Source: Cuspidothrix issatschenkoi CHARLIE-1 (GTDB lineage: Bacteria; Cyanobacteriota; Cyanobacteriia; Cyanobacteriales; Nostocaceae). From it: a stretch of 51,624 nucleotides of DNA. The DNA lies in assembly GCF_002934005.1 (NCBI RefSeq), contig NZ_PGEM01000072.1:3973-55596 (forward strand). The letters run 5' to 3'. Shown here in pieces: positions 16,287 to 24,975 of the stretch. A program made the position numbers and the translations under genes. The notes under the pieces were generated by a model that ran no database searches, had not been told where the DNA came from, and saw nothing but the letters and a program-made list of their open reading frames with translations. The first letter of the stretch is position 1. Each line of letters opens with the position of its first letter.

Positions 16287-17052
16287 GAGTTGGTAATACT
16301 GTATACCTAAGATAAATTCCTAGCCAAACAAAACCAATTATTATCAAAGTACCAATTCCCAGAAAATTGGGCAGCCAGAAAATGACTTCTACATGATTGA
16401 TAGCGCCTGGTTTCAGTTGCCAGATCAATTGATTACCGTGTTTTTCTGGTTGCAACGTATTTTCGTTATTGTTAATATTTTTGATGCCCCAAGGTGCATT
16501 TAAACTAAAGTCCAAATTGAGAAGAGAATTATCAGCTTTAGTGGTAAACATCGCTAAGGAACGCAAATCTAAATCATAAACTAAATGATTTCTCGAAAAT
16601 AGGAAAAAGTTAGTATCTTCGGCGATTAAATTGGAAGTAATATTAGAAATTTGCGAGCGTTCCTCCTCTTTCGTTGTACTATTTTGGTAAAATTCTGTAA
16701 ATTTTTTTTGTAATTCCTTAGCACTGGTAAAGGGAATTTTGACAATAATTTCAGAGGGGGAAACTCTTTCTACTGAACCTGATAATCTTCTGGCTCGGTT
16801 TTGTAAAGTTTTTACCCATTCAGATATGTAATCACTACTAAAGATAGTTATTTTTTCTGATAACTGAAAATGTTGTACTAATTGACCATTATTTGTACTG
16901 TTAAAGTTTACGCCTAAATCATAATTGACGCAGCCAGATAACATCAATGAGGCAAAAATCAAAATAAATACAATGGGTTTGATTTTGATAATAGGCAAAA
17001 TAGCAGATTTAATTAATTGTGAGATTTTTTTAACTAGGGTAGATACATTCAT
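16255..17052 (-). CDS. DUF3153 lipoprotein
   Basis: A 265-residue cyanobacterial protein. A positively charged, unusually long N-terminal segment leads into a hydrophobic stretch ending in the lipobox LMLSGC, so the mature protein is probably lipid-anchored at Cys 41. The mid part (NYDLGVNFNSTNNGQLVQHF; NRARRLSGSVERVSPSEIIV) matches the DUF3153 family. A second membrane helix, FLGIGTLIIIGFVWLGIYLR, lies near the C terminus. The function is unknown. It overlaps the 3' end of the convergent upstream gene by 32 bases and is followed upstream on its own strand, after 134 bases, by a TPR protein gene. Confidence 0.82.
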   Translation of the reverse strand: MNVSTLVKKISQLIKSAILPIIKIKPIVFILIFASLMLSGCVNYDLGVNFNSTNNGQLVQHFQLSEKITIFSSDYISEWVKTLQNRARRLSGSVERVSPSEIIVKIPFTSAKELQKKFTEFYQNSTTKEEERSQISNITSNLIAEDTNFFLFSRNHLVYDLDLRSLAMFTTKADNSLLNLDFSLNAPWGIKNINNNENTLQPEKHGNQLIWQLKPGAINHVEVIFWLPNFLGIGTLIIIGFVWLGIYLRYTVLPTPKTQTPGVHP

Positions 17053-17186
17053 TAGTTAATTTCTCCTAATTTACTAATTAGTCTTGGTGTGGGCAAGAGT
17101 GAAGAGGCAAGAGAAAGACAATATTTGTAATTAATTTTGTGGGATTACTTATCAAAGATTTTGACTTCTAGGTGAATTTTGACAAT

Positions 17187-17711
17187 TTACTCAAAACTTA
17201 ACCAAACTAAATAGGAAATTGTGAAACCCACAGCAATTAAAGCCACCCAAACAAAATTATTATCTTGAGTATTGACTGTACTCAAGTCAATATATTCTTT
17301 TTCTACAGGTTTTTTAGCAGATGGAGATTGGTTAGGTTTGGCGGCAATCATCATTTTGGATTTGTTGTCAGAAATTATGCTAAAGTCGGGGATTTCTGTC
17401 ATCCATTCTTTAGGACGATTAAGTTTAGGAGCTTTTAAAATGTAGGCCAGGCGTTTGGCTTGGTGGCGCACTTCATAATGGGGATGACGGCTAAGTTCTT
17501 GACATAATGCGATCGCCTCTTCCGAACGTCCCGCCGCTTCATAAGCATTCACCAACCAAATTTCTACTTCCCCAGCTAAACGAGTATTTTTTCCTAATAG
17601 GGCGCTGGCTTGTTCTAAATTTTGTACAGATTCTCGATATTTACCGTTTTCAAAAGCAGCTTTGCCAATTTTATACCGAGATTTAGCGATTTCTAAACTT
17701 TCTGTAGTCAT
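17187..17711 (-). CDS. TPR protein with C-terminal membrane anchor
   Basis: A 174-residue protein. Residues 1-90 carry two to three tetratricopeptide units (AKSRYKIGKAAFENGKYRES; VEIWLVNAYEAAGRSEEAIA), which form a protein-binding helical scaffold. A linker of about 60 polar residues follows, then a single membrane helix FVWVALIAVGFTISYLVWL at the very C terminus (tail-anchored). Proteins of this layout are conserved in cyanobacteria but uncharacterised. It lies on the same strand as argB, separated by about 120 bases of heptamer repeats, and as the DUF3153 gene downstream. Confidence 0.78.
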   Translation of the reverse strand: MTTESLEIAKSRYKIGKAAFENGKYRESVQNLEQASALLGKNTRLAGEVEIWLVNAYEAAGRSEEAIALCQELSRHPHYEVRHQAKRLAYILKAPKLNRPKEWMTEIPDFSIISDNKSKMMIAAKPNQSPSAKKPVEKEYIDLSTVNTQDNNFVWVALIAVGFTISYLVWLSFE

Positions 17712-17712
17712 T

Positions 17713-17775
17713 AGTCAGTTGTTCGTTGTCAGTTGTTCGTTGTCGGTTGTCGGTTGTCAGTTGTCAGTTGTCTTA
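17713..17775 (-). repeat. Heptamer tandem repeat (GTTGTCA/GTTGTCG)
   Basis: About eight copies of a seven-base unit, GTCAGTT with variants GTCGGTT and GTTCGTT, fill most of the gap between the TPR gene start and argB. This is a short tandemly repeated repetitive sequence of the kind typical of heterocystous cyanobacteria. Confidence 0.85.
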
Positions 17776-17829
17776 GTTAGATCTAAACCAGTAGCACTCC
17801 TGACACCTGACTCCTGAATTGTTATGTTT

Positions 17830-18723
17830 CTATGATTTTCGAAACTGAGAACCAAGAATCATTGTCCCAATACCCACGTCTGTAAATACTTCTAACAATA
17901 AAGCATGGGGAATACGGCCATCAATAATATGTGCAGCTTTAACTCCTTGAGCGAGCGATCGCACACAACAATTCACTTTAGGAATCATTCCCCCACTGAC
18001 TATACCATCAGCTATTAATTGCCGCGCTTCCCGAATATCTACTTTAGGAATGAGAGTAGATGGATCTTTATAATCTTTTAAAATTCCTCTGGTATCAGTC
18101 AGCAAAATTAACTTTTCCGCGCCCAAAGCGGCGGCTATTTCCCCCGCTACGGTATCAGCATTAATATTATATGCCTGTCCAGTTTCATCAGCCGCCACGC
18201 TGGAAACAACGGGAATATAACCATTACTAGAAAGAGTTTCTAAAATTTTGATATTGACATTACTCACTTCACCCACAAAACCAATTCCCTCTTCGCCTTG
18301 AGGACGGGCAGTAATTAAGTGACCATCTTTACCACAAAGTCCTACGGACATACCCCCAGCTTGGTTAATAAGTGCCACAATTTCTTTATTCACACGGCCA
18401 ACTAACACCATTTCCACCACATCCATAGTTGGTGCGTCAGTTACCCGCAAACCATTCTTGAACTGTGCTTCAATTCCCAACTTACCCAACCAACTATTAA
18501 TTTCTGGTCCACCACCATGAACTAAAATTGGTCGCAAACCAACACAAGATAAAAAAACGACATCACGAATAACTTTATCCTTGAGGTTGCTATCCTTCAT
18601 CGCTGCACCACCGTATTTAACTACCACCGTGCGGCCAACGAATTGCTGAATGTATGGTAATGCTTCACTAAGAATTTCTACGCGATTAGCTTCTGTTTGC
18701 CTGATATACTCTGTATCATTCAT
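17830..18723 (-). CDS. argB: Acetylglutamate kinase
   Basis: A 297-residue amino-acid kinase that phosphorylates N-acetyl-L-glutamate, the controlled step of arginine synthesis. Family features are VVKYGGAAM near residue 35, the substrate loop [49 protein letters not shown], and the C-terminal region [20 protein letters not shown]. The N-terminal helix ([17 protein letters not shown]) is the part that makes the hexameric, arginine-inhibited form. In cyanobacteria this enzyme is relieved of inhibition by PII, and the sequence is of that type. A TTG five codons upstream could start a longer form, but the ATG at 18723 is preferred. Confidence 0.95.
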   Translation of the reverse strand: MNDTEYIRQTEANRVEILSEALPYIQQFVGRTVVVKYGGAAMKDSNLKDKVIRDVVFLSCVGLRPILVHGGGPEINSWLGKLGIEAQFKNGLRVTDAPTMDVVEMVLVGRVNKEIVALINQAGGMSVGLCGKDGHLITARPQGEEGIGFVGEVSNVNIKILETLSSNGYIPVVSSVAADETGQAYNINADTVAGEIAAALGAEKLILLTDTRGILKDYKDPSTLIPKVDIREARQLIADGIVSGGMIPKVNCCVRSLAQGVKAAHIIDGRIPHALLLEVFTDVGIGTMILGSQFRKS

Positions 18724-19374
18724 GATGTTTTTACCCAACTTGCTAGTGATCTAGTTTAGGTAAATATTCTACCAGTTGAGTTAATTGATCTAAACAAAGA
18801 ATACCTTTAAGTTTATTTACTCTTGATAATTCTCTTGTCCATGATCAACTATTGGAAATTTATTTAGTGATTTTAATACTAAGTAGATAATCTTATTTAC
18901 TCTTGATAATTCTCTTGTCCATGATCAACTATTGGAAATTTATTTAGTGATTTTAATACTAAGTATATAATCCTGGAAAAACATTATAACAATCTTATAT
19001 AGCAGAAAACAGATAACAGGATTAAAAGTCTTTTGGTATATGTTTTTTATGTAAATTTCCTAAATATTCTCAAATGAGTTAATTCTTGTGAAAAATCATT
19101 TTCATCCGGACATTTACAGTACAAATAGTATTATTTTGATAGCTCCAGGAAAATAACTTCTCATATTAGTGCTATGTAGTAGCTGATTTTCTAGAAAGTA
19201 TGTAATAAAATGTGTACATACAAAGAAAATTATCAGAGCTTAAGCTTATGCTACTAACATCTGATACAGATTATTTCTGGCAGAGCGTTGCATAAAAGGT
19301 GTACTAGCAACGAAATGGAATAATTAGGTTTTTGTGGAATTATTTTCATAGAAGTTTAAACGTGAACTAAGATT
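18724..19374. other. Long intergenic region between argB and a secreted operon
   Basis: About 650 AT-rich bases separating divergent genes. It contains the 80-bp tandem duplication listed separately. The right part presumably carries the promoter of the secreted-barrel operon; no RNA gene or relic was recognised. Confidence 0.6.
18813..18972. repeat. 80-bp tandem duplication
   Basis: Bases 18813-18892 are repeated directly at 18893-18972 with a single difference (AAGTAG against AAGTAT at 18886/18966). Each copy starts TTATTTACTCTTGATAATTC and contains the near-palindromic TTGTCCATGATCAA. The near identity implies a recent duplication. Confidence 0.93.
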
Positions 19375-20448
19375 GTGGGAAGTCGGACGTTGAAAAAAGC
19401 AAAATTTTTATGTACATTGTTACAGCTTAACTGGGTACAAGTTGTCGGAACAACCCTTTTAAGTTACATGTGGTTCACCACTGTGATCGCACTTAGCCCA
19501 GCATCTGCGGCAGATCCAGTAGTTGATCAAACCCAAAATGATCGATCTACTGCTAATCAAACTACCTTAGAAAACAATTTACCGGATCTACAAGAAGTAG
19601 TAGCGGAAAAAGCAAAACTAGGACAAAAAGCAGAATCTATTGTTGAACCAAAACATCCCCAGATCACTACCCAAAGCATAACCCCCTTACCTATGGAGAA
19701 TAGTTCTGGTGATGTTGATAAATTACGCCAAGATTTATTGATTGAACCACTAGTTAAACCTGCTCCCATAAAACCAACCTACTCACCTGGACTCAGCTTT
19801 AGTGCTCCCAGCGCTTTCGGGGCTGGCTGGGGTGATGTATTCATAGGAGCATCAGGGGCGACTGCCGGTAAAGCTAGAAATGGTGAAATAGACGGAAGTA
19901 TAAGCACAGGTTTTGGTTTGGGTGATGCCCAAAAACTCATCGGGTTAGAATTTTCCTACAATTTGGGAAGCATCAAAAACTTTGGTGAGAATGGCACTTT
20001 TGACCTCAAAGCCCATAGGCTCGTCTATGCTAAAGGCAACAATCAAGTAGCCGTTGCTGCTGGCTGGAGGACCTTTGCTCAGTATGGTAATGAAGCTATT
20101 AGACCTTCCAGTGCCTATGGTGTGGTGACAACATACTCTCTCCTACAGCCTAACAATCCAGTCAATAGAATGCCCATCTCCTTTTCCGTAGGAGCAGGTG
20201 GTGGTGACTTCCGACAAGGTACTGATAGTATAGGTGTGTTTGCTGGAGTCGGTGTGCAAGTTCACCCCCAGGTAGGTGTCGGTCTAGGTTGGAGTGGTAT
20301 AGGTTTAAACGCTGGGGTTTCCTTTGTCCCTGTGCCTACTATTCCCTTAACAATTAATGCCCAGGGTGCTGATCTGACAGATAACAGTCCAGGTGGTACT
20401 GTATTTGTTCTGAGTGTAGGCTATGGTTTCAATTTCTTACCTAAATAA
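19375..20448 (+). CDS. Secreted protein with beta-barrel-like domain
   Basis: A 357-residue protein I do not recognise. It starts at a GTG and has a signal peptide with an extended N-region: positive residues RTLKKAK, a hydrophobic core, and an ASA-ADP cleavage site near residue 45. Residues 46-140 are polar and low in structure. Residues about 145-357 alternate Gly/aromatic/hydrophobic in the pattern of an outer-membrane beta-barrel (GAGWGDVFIGASGATAG; VAAGWRTFAQYGN; GVGLGWSGIGLNAGVSF) and end LSVGYGFNFLPK, with an almost C-terminal Phe as barrel proteins often have. It lies 25 bases upstream of another secreted protein gene, so the two form an operon. The start lacks a clear ribosome-binding site. 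Confidence 0.65.
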   Translation: MGSRTLKKAKFLCTLLQLNWVQVVGTTLLSYMWFTTVIALSPASAADPVVDQTQNDRSTANQTTLENNLPDLQEVVAEKAKLGQKAESIVEPKHPQITTQSITPLPMENSSGDVDKLRQDLLIEPLVKPAPIKPTYSPGLSFSAPSAFGAGWGDVFIGASGATAGKARNGEIDGSISTGFGLGDAQKLIGLEFSYNLGSIKNFGENGTFDLKAHRLVYAKGNNQVAVAAGWRTFAQYGNEAIRPSSAYGVVTTYSLLQPNNPVNRMPISFSVGAGGGDFRQGTDSIGVFAGVGVQVHPQVGVGLGWSGIGLNAGVSFVPVPTIPLTINAQGADLTDNSPGGTVFVLSVGYGFNFLPK

Positions 20449-20473
20449 ACACTTCAATACTTAAAGAATTACC

Positions 20474-21376
20474 ATGTTAAAAATCAGAACTTTTCTTTTT
20501 GCCTTACTCGGTGTCAGTCCCCTACTTTTCCTGAGTTGGCAGTTACCAAACCAGGCTACAGTTTTACCCACAAATAACAATGAATCGGCGACTTTGAGTG
20601 GATATCCTACTCCTATTGCTCAAGCTTCACCATCATCAACCTTTGATTCACCCAGTAAAGGAACTGCTGGGTCGTTAAGCGGAGGTGGAACAACTGGCTC
20701 AAGTGCTACCGTTTTTTCAGCGCCAGCCATCAATATTAATACTGCACCACCAGTAGGTGCACCACCAGTAGGTGCATCACCAGTGGGTGCATCACCAGTA
20801 GGTGCATCACCTAGTGTCAGTGTTTTTGTTAGTCCTGCTGGTATTGTAAATATTACGGTTACACCTGCGGCAACACAAGCGGTAAATGCGGCTGCGGCTT
20901 CTATACTTAGTACTGCTGCCAGTAGTGTTGCTGCCAGTAGTGTTGCTGGCGGTGGTCAAGGAGTAGCTACTGTTGTTGCCCTTGCTGTCGGTGGTGCAGA
21001 GGCGCAGGCGGCAGTGACACAACTTACCTCGGCTCTATCTGCCGCTGGTGTCTCTCCAGCCTTAGTGACTACCCTATTACAAAATATTGCTGGTCTTTTA
21101 AGCGGTACTGAGGTTTCCATAACACCAAGTTTTCCTTCGGCTCAGTTACCACAAGCGCAACTAGTAGCTGGCACAAAGGATCTCAAAGCTAGTTTAACCA
21201 TTGCTCAGACTAACACAGCACCAACTGTGAACATTAATAAACTAAACAATGCTATTAATGCCTATAACCAGATTATCCTGGAAAGCAGTCCGGTAGTTTT
21301 GCAAAAACTCGCACAGGACAAAGATTTCCTAGCAATTGGTCAAACACTAAAAACATTAAGAGCTGCTCTTAAGTAA
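20474..21376 (+). CDS. Secreted Ala/Pro/Gly-rich protein with PVGAS repeats
   Basis: A 300-residue protein with an N-terminal signal peptide (MLKIRTFLFALLGVSPLLFL). Residues about 94-115 are a tandem pentapeptide PVGAP/PVGAS encoded by 15-base DNA repeats (about 20747-20812). An alanine-rich middle (AAAASILSTAASSVAASS; VATVVALAVGGAEAQAAV) resembles helical segments, and the C-terminal 70 residues are ordinary and probably helical. I find no known family. It follows the barrel-like gene by 25 bases and is probably exported to the same place. A hairpin of terminator type follows at 21399-21444. Confidence 0.62.
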   Translation: MLKIRTFLFALLGVSPLLFLSWQLPNQATVLPTNNNESATLSGYPTPIAQASPSSTFDSPSKGTAGSLSGGGTTGSSATVFSAPAININTAPPVGAPPVGASPVGASPVGASPSVSVFVSPAGIVNITVTPAATQAVNAAAASILSTAASSVAASSVAGGGQGVATVVALAVGGAEAQAAVTQLTSALSAAGVSPALVTTLLQNIAGLLSGTEVSITPSFPSAQLPQAQLVAGTKDLKASLTIAQTNTAPTVNINKLNNAINAYNQIILESSPVVLQKLAQDKDFLAIGQTLKTLRAALK

Positions 21377-21398
21377 CCTCAAGCCTGATTACAGACTG

Positions 21399-21444
21399 AC
21401 AAAAAATAACGGGGAGACTAAAGTTCTACTGCGTTATTTTTTGT
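21399..21444 (+). terminator. Hairpin, probable terminator of the secreted operon
   Basis: ACAAAAAATAACG (21399-21411) and CGTTATTTTTTGT (21432-21444) form a perfect 13-base stem with a 20-base loop. The descending arm contains a T6 run, as in a factor-independent (and possibly bidirectional) terminator. Confidence 0.7.
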
Positions 21445-21512
21445 AAATTTGAGAAAGTTTCACAAAAAAGTTAAGTTAAGAAAAATTAGGCTAAGGAAAT
21501 GGGGAAATAAAA

Positions 21513-22943
21513 GTGAGTTCTGGATTTGATTACGATTTAGTTATTATCGGCGCTGGTGTAGGTGGACATGGTGCGGCCTTACACGCTATCAGTTGCGGTC
21601 AGAAAACAGCGATTATTGAAGCTGGAGATATGGGAGGAACTTGTGTCAACAGAGGTTGTATTCCTTCTAAAGCATTACTAGCAGCTTCAGGAAAAGTAAG
21701 AGAATTACGTAATGCCCATCACCTCAAGTCTTTGGGAATTCAAATTGGTAGTGTGGAGTTTGATCGGCAAGCGATCGCTGATCATGCTAACAACCTCGTC
21801 TCCAAAATTCAAGGAGACCTAACCAACAGCCTCAAACGCTTAGGAGTGGATATTATCCGGGGTCAGGGCAAAGTAGCAGGAACACAAAAAGTTACCGTCA
21901 CCACAGATAAAGGTGAAAAAACCATCACCACCCAAAATATCATCCTTTCCCCCGGTTCTGTCCCCTTCGTTCCCCCTGGAATTGAAGTAGATGGCAAAAC
22001 CGTCTTTACCAGTGACCAAGGCGTTAAATTAGAAACTCTACCCAAATGGATAGCAATTATTGGTAGCGGTTACATCGGGTTAGAATTTTCTGATGTTTAC
22101 TCCGCTTTAGGTTGTGAAATCACCTTAATTGAAGCATTGAGCGAGTTAATGCCAGGATTTGACCGAGATATTGCTAAACTGGCAGAACGGGTTTTAATTA
22201 CGCCCCGTGATATTGAAACCAAAGTCGGTATCTATGCCAAAAAAGTAATTCCTGGTTCACCAGTAGTAATTGAATTGGCTGACTTTGAAACCAAAAAAGA
22301 TTTAGAAGTTTTGGAAGTTGACGCTTGTTTAGTCGCTACAGGTCGCGTTCCCGCTACTAAAAATCTCGGTCTAGAATCCGTTGGCGTGGAACTTGACCGC
22401 CGCAATTTTATTCCTGTTAATGATAATATGGCCGTATTATCAGGAGGCGAAGTAGTTCCCCATCTGTGGGCTATTGGTGATGCTACTGGCAAAATGATGT
22501 TAGCCCATACTGCATCTGCCCAAGGTATTATTGCTGTAGAAAATATCCTGGGTCGTCAGAAAAAAGTTGACTATCGCAGCATCCCTGCCGCCGCCTTTAC
22601 CCATCCAGAAGTTAGCTATGTAGGCTTAACAGAACCAGCCGCCGAAGCTTTAGGACTGGAGGAAGGATTTGAAATTGCCACGAGTAAAAGTTACTTTAAA
22701 GGTAATTCCAAAGCCTTAGCAGAAAAAGATGCTGAGGGTATGGCCAAAGTAATTTACCGTAAGGATACTGGCGAAGTTTTAGGTGTACATATCTTTGGTC
22801 CCCACGCCTCAGATTTGATTCACGAAGCCGCCGCCGCCGTGGCTAACCGTCAATCTATCCAAAGTCTCGCTTACCTAGTCCACGCTCACCCAACGCTTTC
22901 AGAAGTCTTAGATGAAGCGTATAAACGAGCATTAGTTAGTTAA
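21513..22943 (+). CDS. lpdA: Dihydrolipoyl dehydrogenase
   Basis: A 476-residue flavoprotein, the E3 component that reoxidises lipoyl groups in pyruvate dehydrogenase and the glycine cleavage system. Visible features are the FAD site [18 protein letters not shown], the redox disulfide [16 protein letters not shown], the NAD site [21 protein letters not shown], the second FAD motif [16 protein letters not shown], and the C-terminal [13 protein letters not shown] with the His-Glu pair that activates the thiolate from the partner subunit. The start is GTG. It stands alone rather than with the acyltransferase genes. A four-helix protein gene follows after 26 bases on the same strand. Confidence 0.95.
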   Translation: MSSGFDYDLVIIGAGVGGHGAALHAISCGQKTAIIEAGDMGGTCVNRGCIPSKALLAASGKVRELRNAHHLKSLGIQIGSVEFDRQAIADHANNLVSKIQGDLTNSLKRLGVDIIRGQGKVAGTQKVTVTTDKGEKTITTQNIILSPGSVPFVPPGIEVDGKTVFTSDQGVKLETLPKWIAIIGSGYIGLEFSDVYSALGCEITLIEALSELMPGFDRDIAKLAERVLITPRDIETKVGIYAKKVIPGSPVVIELADFETKKDLEVLEVDACLVATGRVPATKNLGLESVGVELDRRNFIPVNDNMAVLSGGEVVPHLWAIGDATGKMMLAHTASAQGIIAVENILGRQKKVDYRSIPAAAFTHPEVSYVGLTEPAAEALGLEEGFEIATSKSYFKGNSKALAEKDAEGMAKVIYRKDTGEVLGVHIFGPHASDLIHEAAAAVANRQSIQSLAYLVHAHPTLSEVLDEAYKRALVS

Positions 22944-22969
22944 TCGTTAGTCAGTGGTCAGTTGAATAA

Positions 22970-23359
22970 ATGGCGAAATCTAACTGCGAGAATTTGCAAG
23001 TTTACCAATTAGCAGAAAAACTAGCTGATGATATTTGGAACATTGTTTTTCGCTGGGAAGAATTTCCTAAAGTAACGATTGGTAAGCAAATAGTACGTTC
23101 TGTTGATAGTATTGGCGCAAATATTGCAGAAGGTTCTGGTAGGTATAACTTTCAGGATAATTGCTGTTTTGTTAGAATGGCGAGAGGTTCTTTAAATGAA
23201 ACTAGACATTGGTTAGGACGAGCTTACAAACGAAATCTGTTAACAAATGAAGAAGTAAATAGGCTTAAACCAATCATTGATGAACTTTCTCCTAAGTTAA
23301 ACGCTTATCTTAACTCCATTGGCAATATTTCAGAAAAAACTCTGACCACTGACCACTGA
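22970..23359 (+). CDS. S23-type four-helix-bundle protein
   Basis: A 129-residue member of the four-helix-bundle family first found inside 23S rRNA intervening sequences (S23/IVP). The hallmark is NCENLQVYQLAEKLADDIW, RSVDSIGANIAEGSGR, and later the ARGSLNETRHWLGRAY helix. The function is unknown; the free-standing copies are common and may be mobile. The last codons and the stop lie within a TGACCAC heptamer array, which supplies residues LTTDH. It sits between lpdA and trpC on the same strand. It is not inside an rRNA gene here. Confidence 0.88.
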   Translation: MAKSNCENLQVYQLAEKLADDIWNIVFRWEEFPKVTIGKQIVRSVDSIGANIAEGSGRYNFQDNCCFVRMARGSLNETRHWLGRAYKRNLLTNEEVNRLKPIIDELSPKLNAYLNSIGNISEKTLTTDH

Positions 23360-23386
23360 CCACTGACCACTGACCACTGACAACTA
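23342..23386 (+). repeat. Heptamer tandem repeat (TGACCAC)n
   Basis: Five successive copies of TGACCAC followed by a variant. The array begins inside the last codons of the S23-type gene and extends to just before trpC. Confidence 0.9.
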
Positions 23387-23393
23387 AACAATC

Positions 23394-24275
23394 ATGCAAA
23401 TCCGTCGTCGTTCACCTAGCCAAGTTATTAATATTTCTATACTTCAATATCACTCTGCTATAGAAGGTGCAGCACCAAATAACATCTTAGAAGAAATTGT
23501 TTGGCAAAAAGAGACAGAAGTTGAGCAAATGCGCGAAAAGCTACCTTTGCGGGAACTGCAAACACAAGCCTTATCTGCACCACCTGTTCGTGATTTTGTC
23601 GCTGCTTTACGTCAGGGGAAAACCAACCCGGCGCTAATTGCCGAAGTTAAAAAAGCTTCTCCCAGCAAAGGAGTATTTAGGGCAGATTTTGATCCAGTAG
23701 CGATCGCTCAATCTTATCAAGCCGGTGGAGCTAGTTGTCTTTCTGTTCTTACCGATGTCAAATTTTTTCAAGGCAGTTTTGAAAACCTCTCTTTAGTCCG
23801 AGGAGGAGTAGATTTACCTTTACTATGTAAAGATTTTATCATCTATCCTTACCAAATGTATTGGGCGCGAATTCATGGCGCAGATGCAGTTTTATTAATA
23901 GCTGCCATTCTCAATGATCAAGATTTACAATACTTTATTAAAATTGCTAATAACTTAAAAATGGCAGCTTTAATAGAAGTACATAATTTGGAAGAATTAG
24001 ATCGGGTATTAGCTTTAGATGGAGTTTCTTTAGTTGGAATTAATAATCGCAACCTGGAAGATTTTTCCGTTGACTTGCAAACTACCTGTGAATTACTAAC
24101 CGCTAGAGGTCAAGAATTACAGTCAAAAAATATTCTCATAGTTAGTGAATCAGGATTACACCACTCGGAGGATTTAAATTTAGTGAAAACAGCAGGAGCT
24201 TCTGCTGTACTGATTGGGGAATCACTGGTAAAACAACCAGATCCTCAATTGGCGATCGCTAATTTGTTTAGTTAA
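23394..24275 (+). CDS. trpC: Indole-3-glycerol phosphate synthase
   Basis: A 293-residue TIM-barrel enzyme that converts carboxyphenylamino-deoxyribulose phosphate into indole-3-glycerol phosphate in tryptophan synthesis. It has the cyanobacterial N-terminal extension ([20 protein letters not shown]), then [84 protein letters not shown], and the phosphate-binding [12 protein letters not shown] and [13 protein letters not shown]. All catalytic Lys and Glu positions appear to be present. It is not next to other trp genes, as usual for cyanobacteria. Confidence 0.95.
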   Translation: MQIRRRSPSQVINISILQYHSAIEGAAPNNILEEIVWQKETEVEQMREKLPLRELQTQALSAPPVRDFVAALRQGKTNPALIAEVKKASPSKGVFRADFDPVAIAQSYQAGGASCLSVLTDVKFFQGSFENLSLVRGGVDLPLLCKDFIIYPYQMYWARIHGADAVLLIAAILNDQDLQYFIKIANNLKMAALIEVHNLEELDRVLALDGVSLVGINNRNLEDFSVDLQTTCELLTARGQELQSKNILIVSESGLHHSEDLNLVKTAGASAVLIGESLVKQPDPQLAIANLFS

Positions 24276-24409
24276 TCACAACCTTTTCCCTTTTCCTTTT
24301 TGCCTAACGGCAATTATTTATTTCTTGTGTAACAATTAATTTGGGATTAGCTAAACTTTAACTAGTTAAAAATAGAAAATCCCCAAATTGTAATTTTAGA
24401 ATAAACTAC

Positions 24410-24655
24410 ATGGAGCCAATTCCTTTACCATCTCCTATCCATTACGAACTTATACTTCAACTTTTAGAAAAGCAAACCATGACTTCGGTAGGTAACAATC
24501 AAGACCTACGGAATCAAGTGAATCAACTGATTATTACTCTGCGAAAAGCTGCTTCCCAACAAAAGCGACTAGAAGAAGCTTGTCAAGTTTCCTCCATCGT
24601 TATTGATCATCGTTGGTCTATTAACCATTTGCCGGATAAAGTTGATTGCTCCTGA
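24410..24655 (+). CDS. DUF5340-type small protein
   Basis: An 81-residue soluble protein beginning MEPIPLPSPIHYELILQLLE. It continues with a helical coiled region (LRNQVNQLIITLRKAASQQK) and a short tail. I believe it belongs to the cyanobacterial DUF5340 family, judged by the PIPLPSxIHYELxLQLLE start. The function is unknown. It is a single gene between trpC and a transposon relic. Confidence 0.65.
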   Translation: MEPIPLPSPIHYELILQLLEKQTMTSVGNNQDLRNQVNQLIITLRKAASQQKRLEEACQVSSIVIDHRWSINHLPDKVDCS

Positions 24656-24975
24656 GTAACGCATATTTCTCAACCCTGCCCTGAAACAGCGGGGGTTTTT
24701 CCCTATATTTAAGTAGGTTGGTGTTAAAAATTGTCCTGATGACAGGGCAAAAGGCAGGAGGTGGAAGGGAAGAGGTTTTTAAGAAACTTTACTTTTTGTT
24801 ACACACTTCGATTTTTTTACACCTTTTTACTTACCATAAGATTTACTAATAGAATGTCCTAAGATTCCAATTTATGCGATCCTAGATAAAAACTATTTTA
24901 TTTCGATAATACTAGCCTTAGTGCAAAAATCTATGGATTAAGAAGAAGAAAGAGAAAAACAGGGTGTATTGTTAA
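24656..24975. other. Intergenic region before the TnpB relic
   Basis: About 320 bases. A short GC-rich stem followed by a T run near 24674-24702 could terminate the DUF5340 gene. The rest is AT-rich and shows no recognised feature; the left end of the degenerate TnpB element was not found in it. Confidence 0.5.

Noticed and set aside
17713-17775. Possible CRISPR array
   Set aside because: The repeat unit is seven bases with no spacers; the same holds for 5947-5986 and 23342-23386. No cas genes are present.
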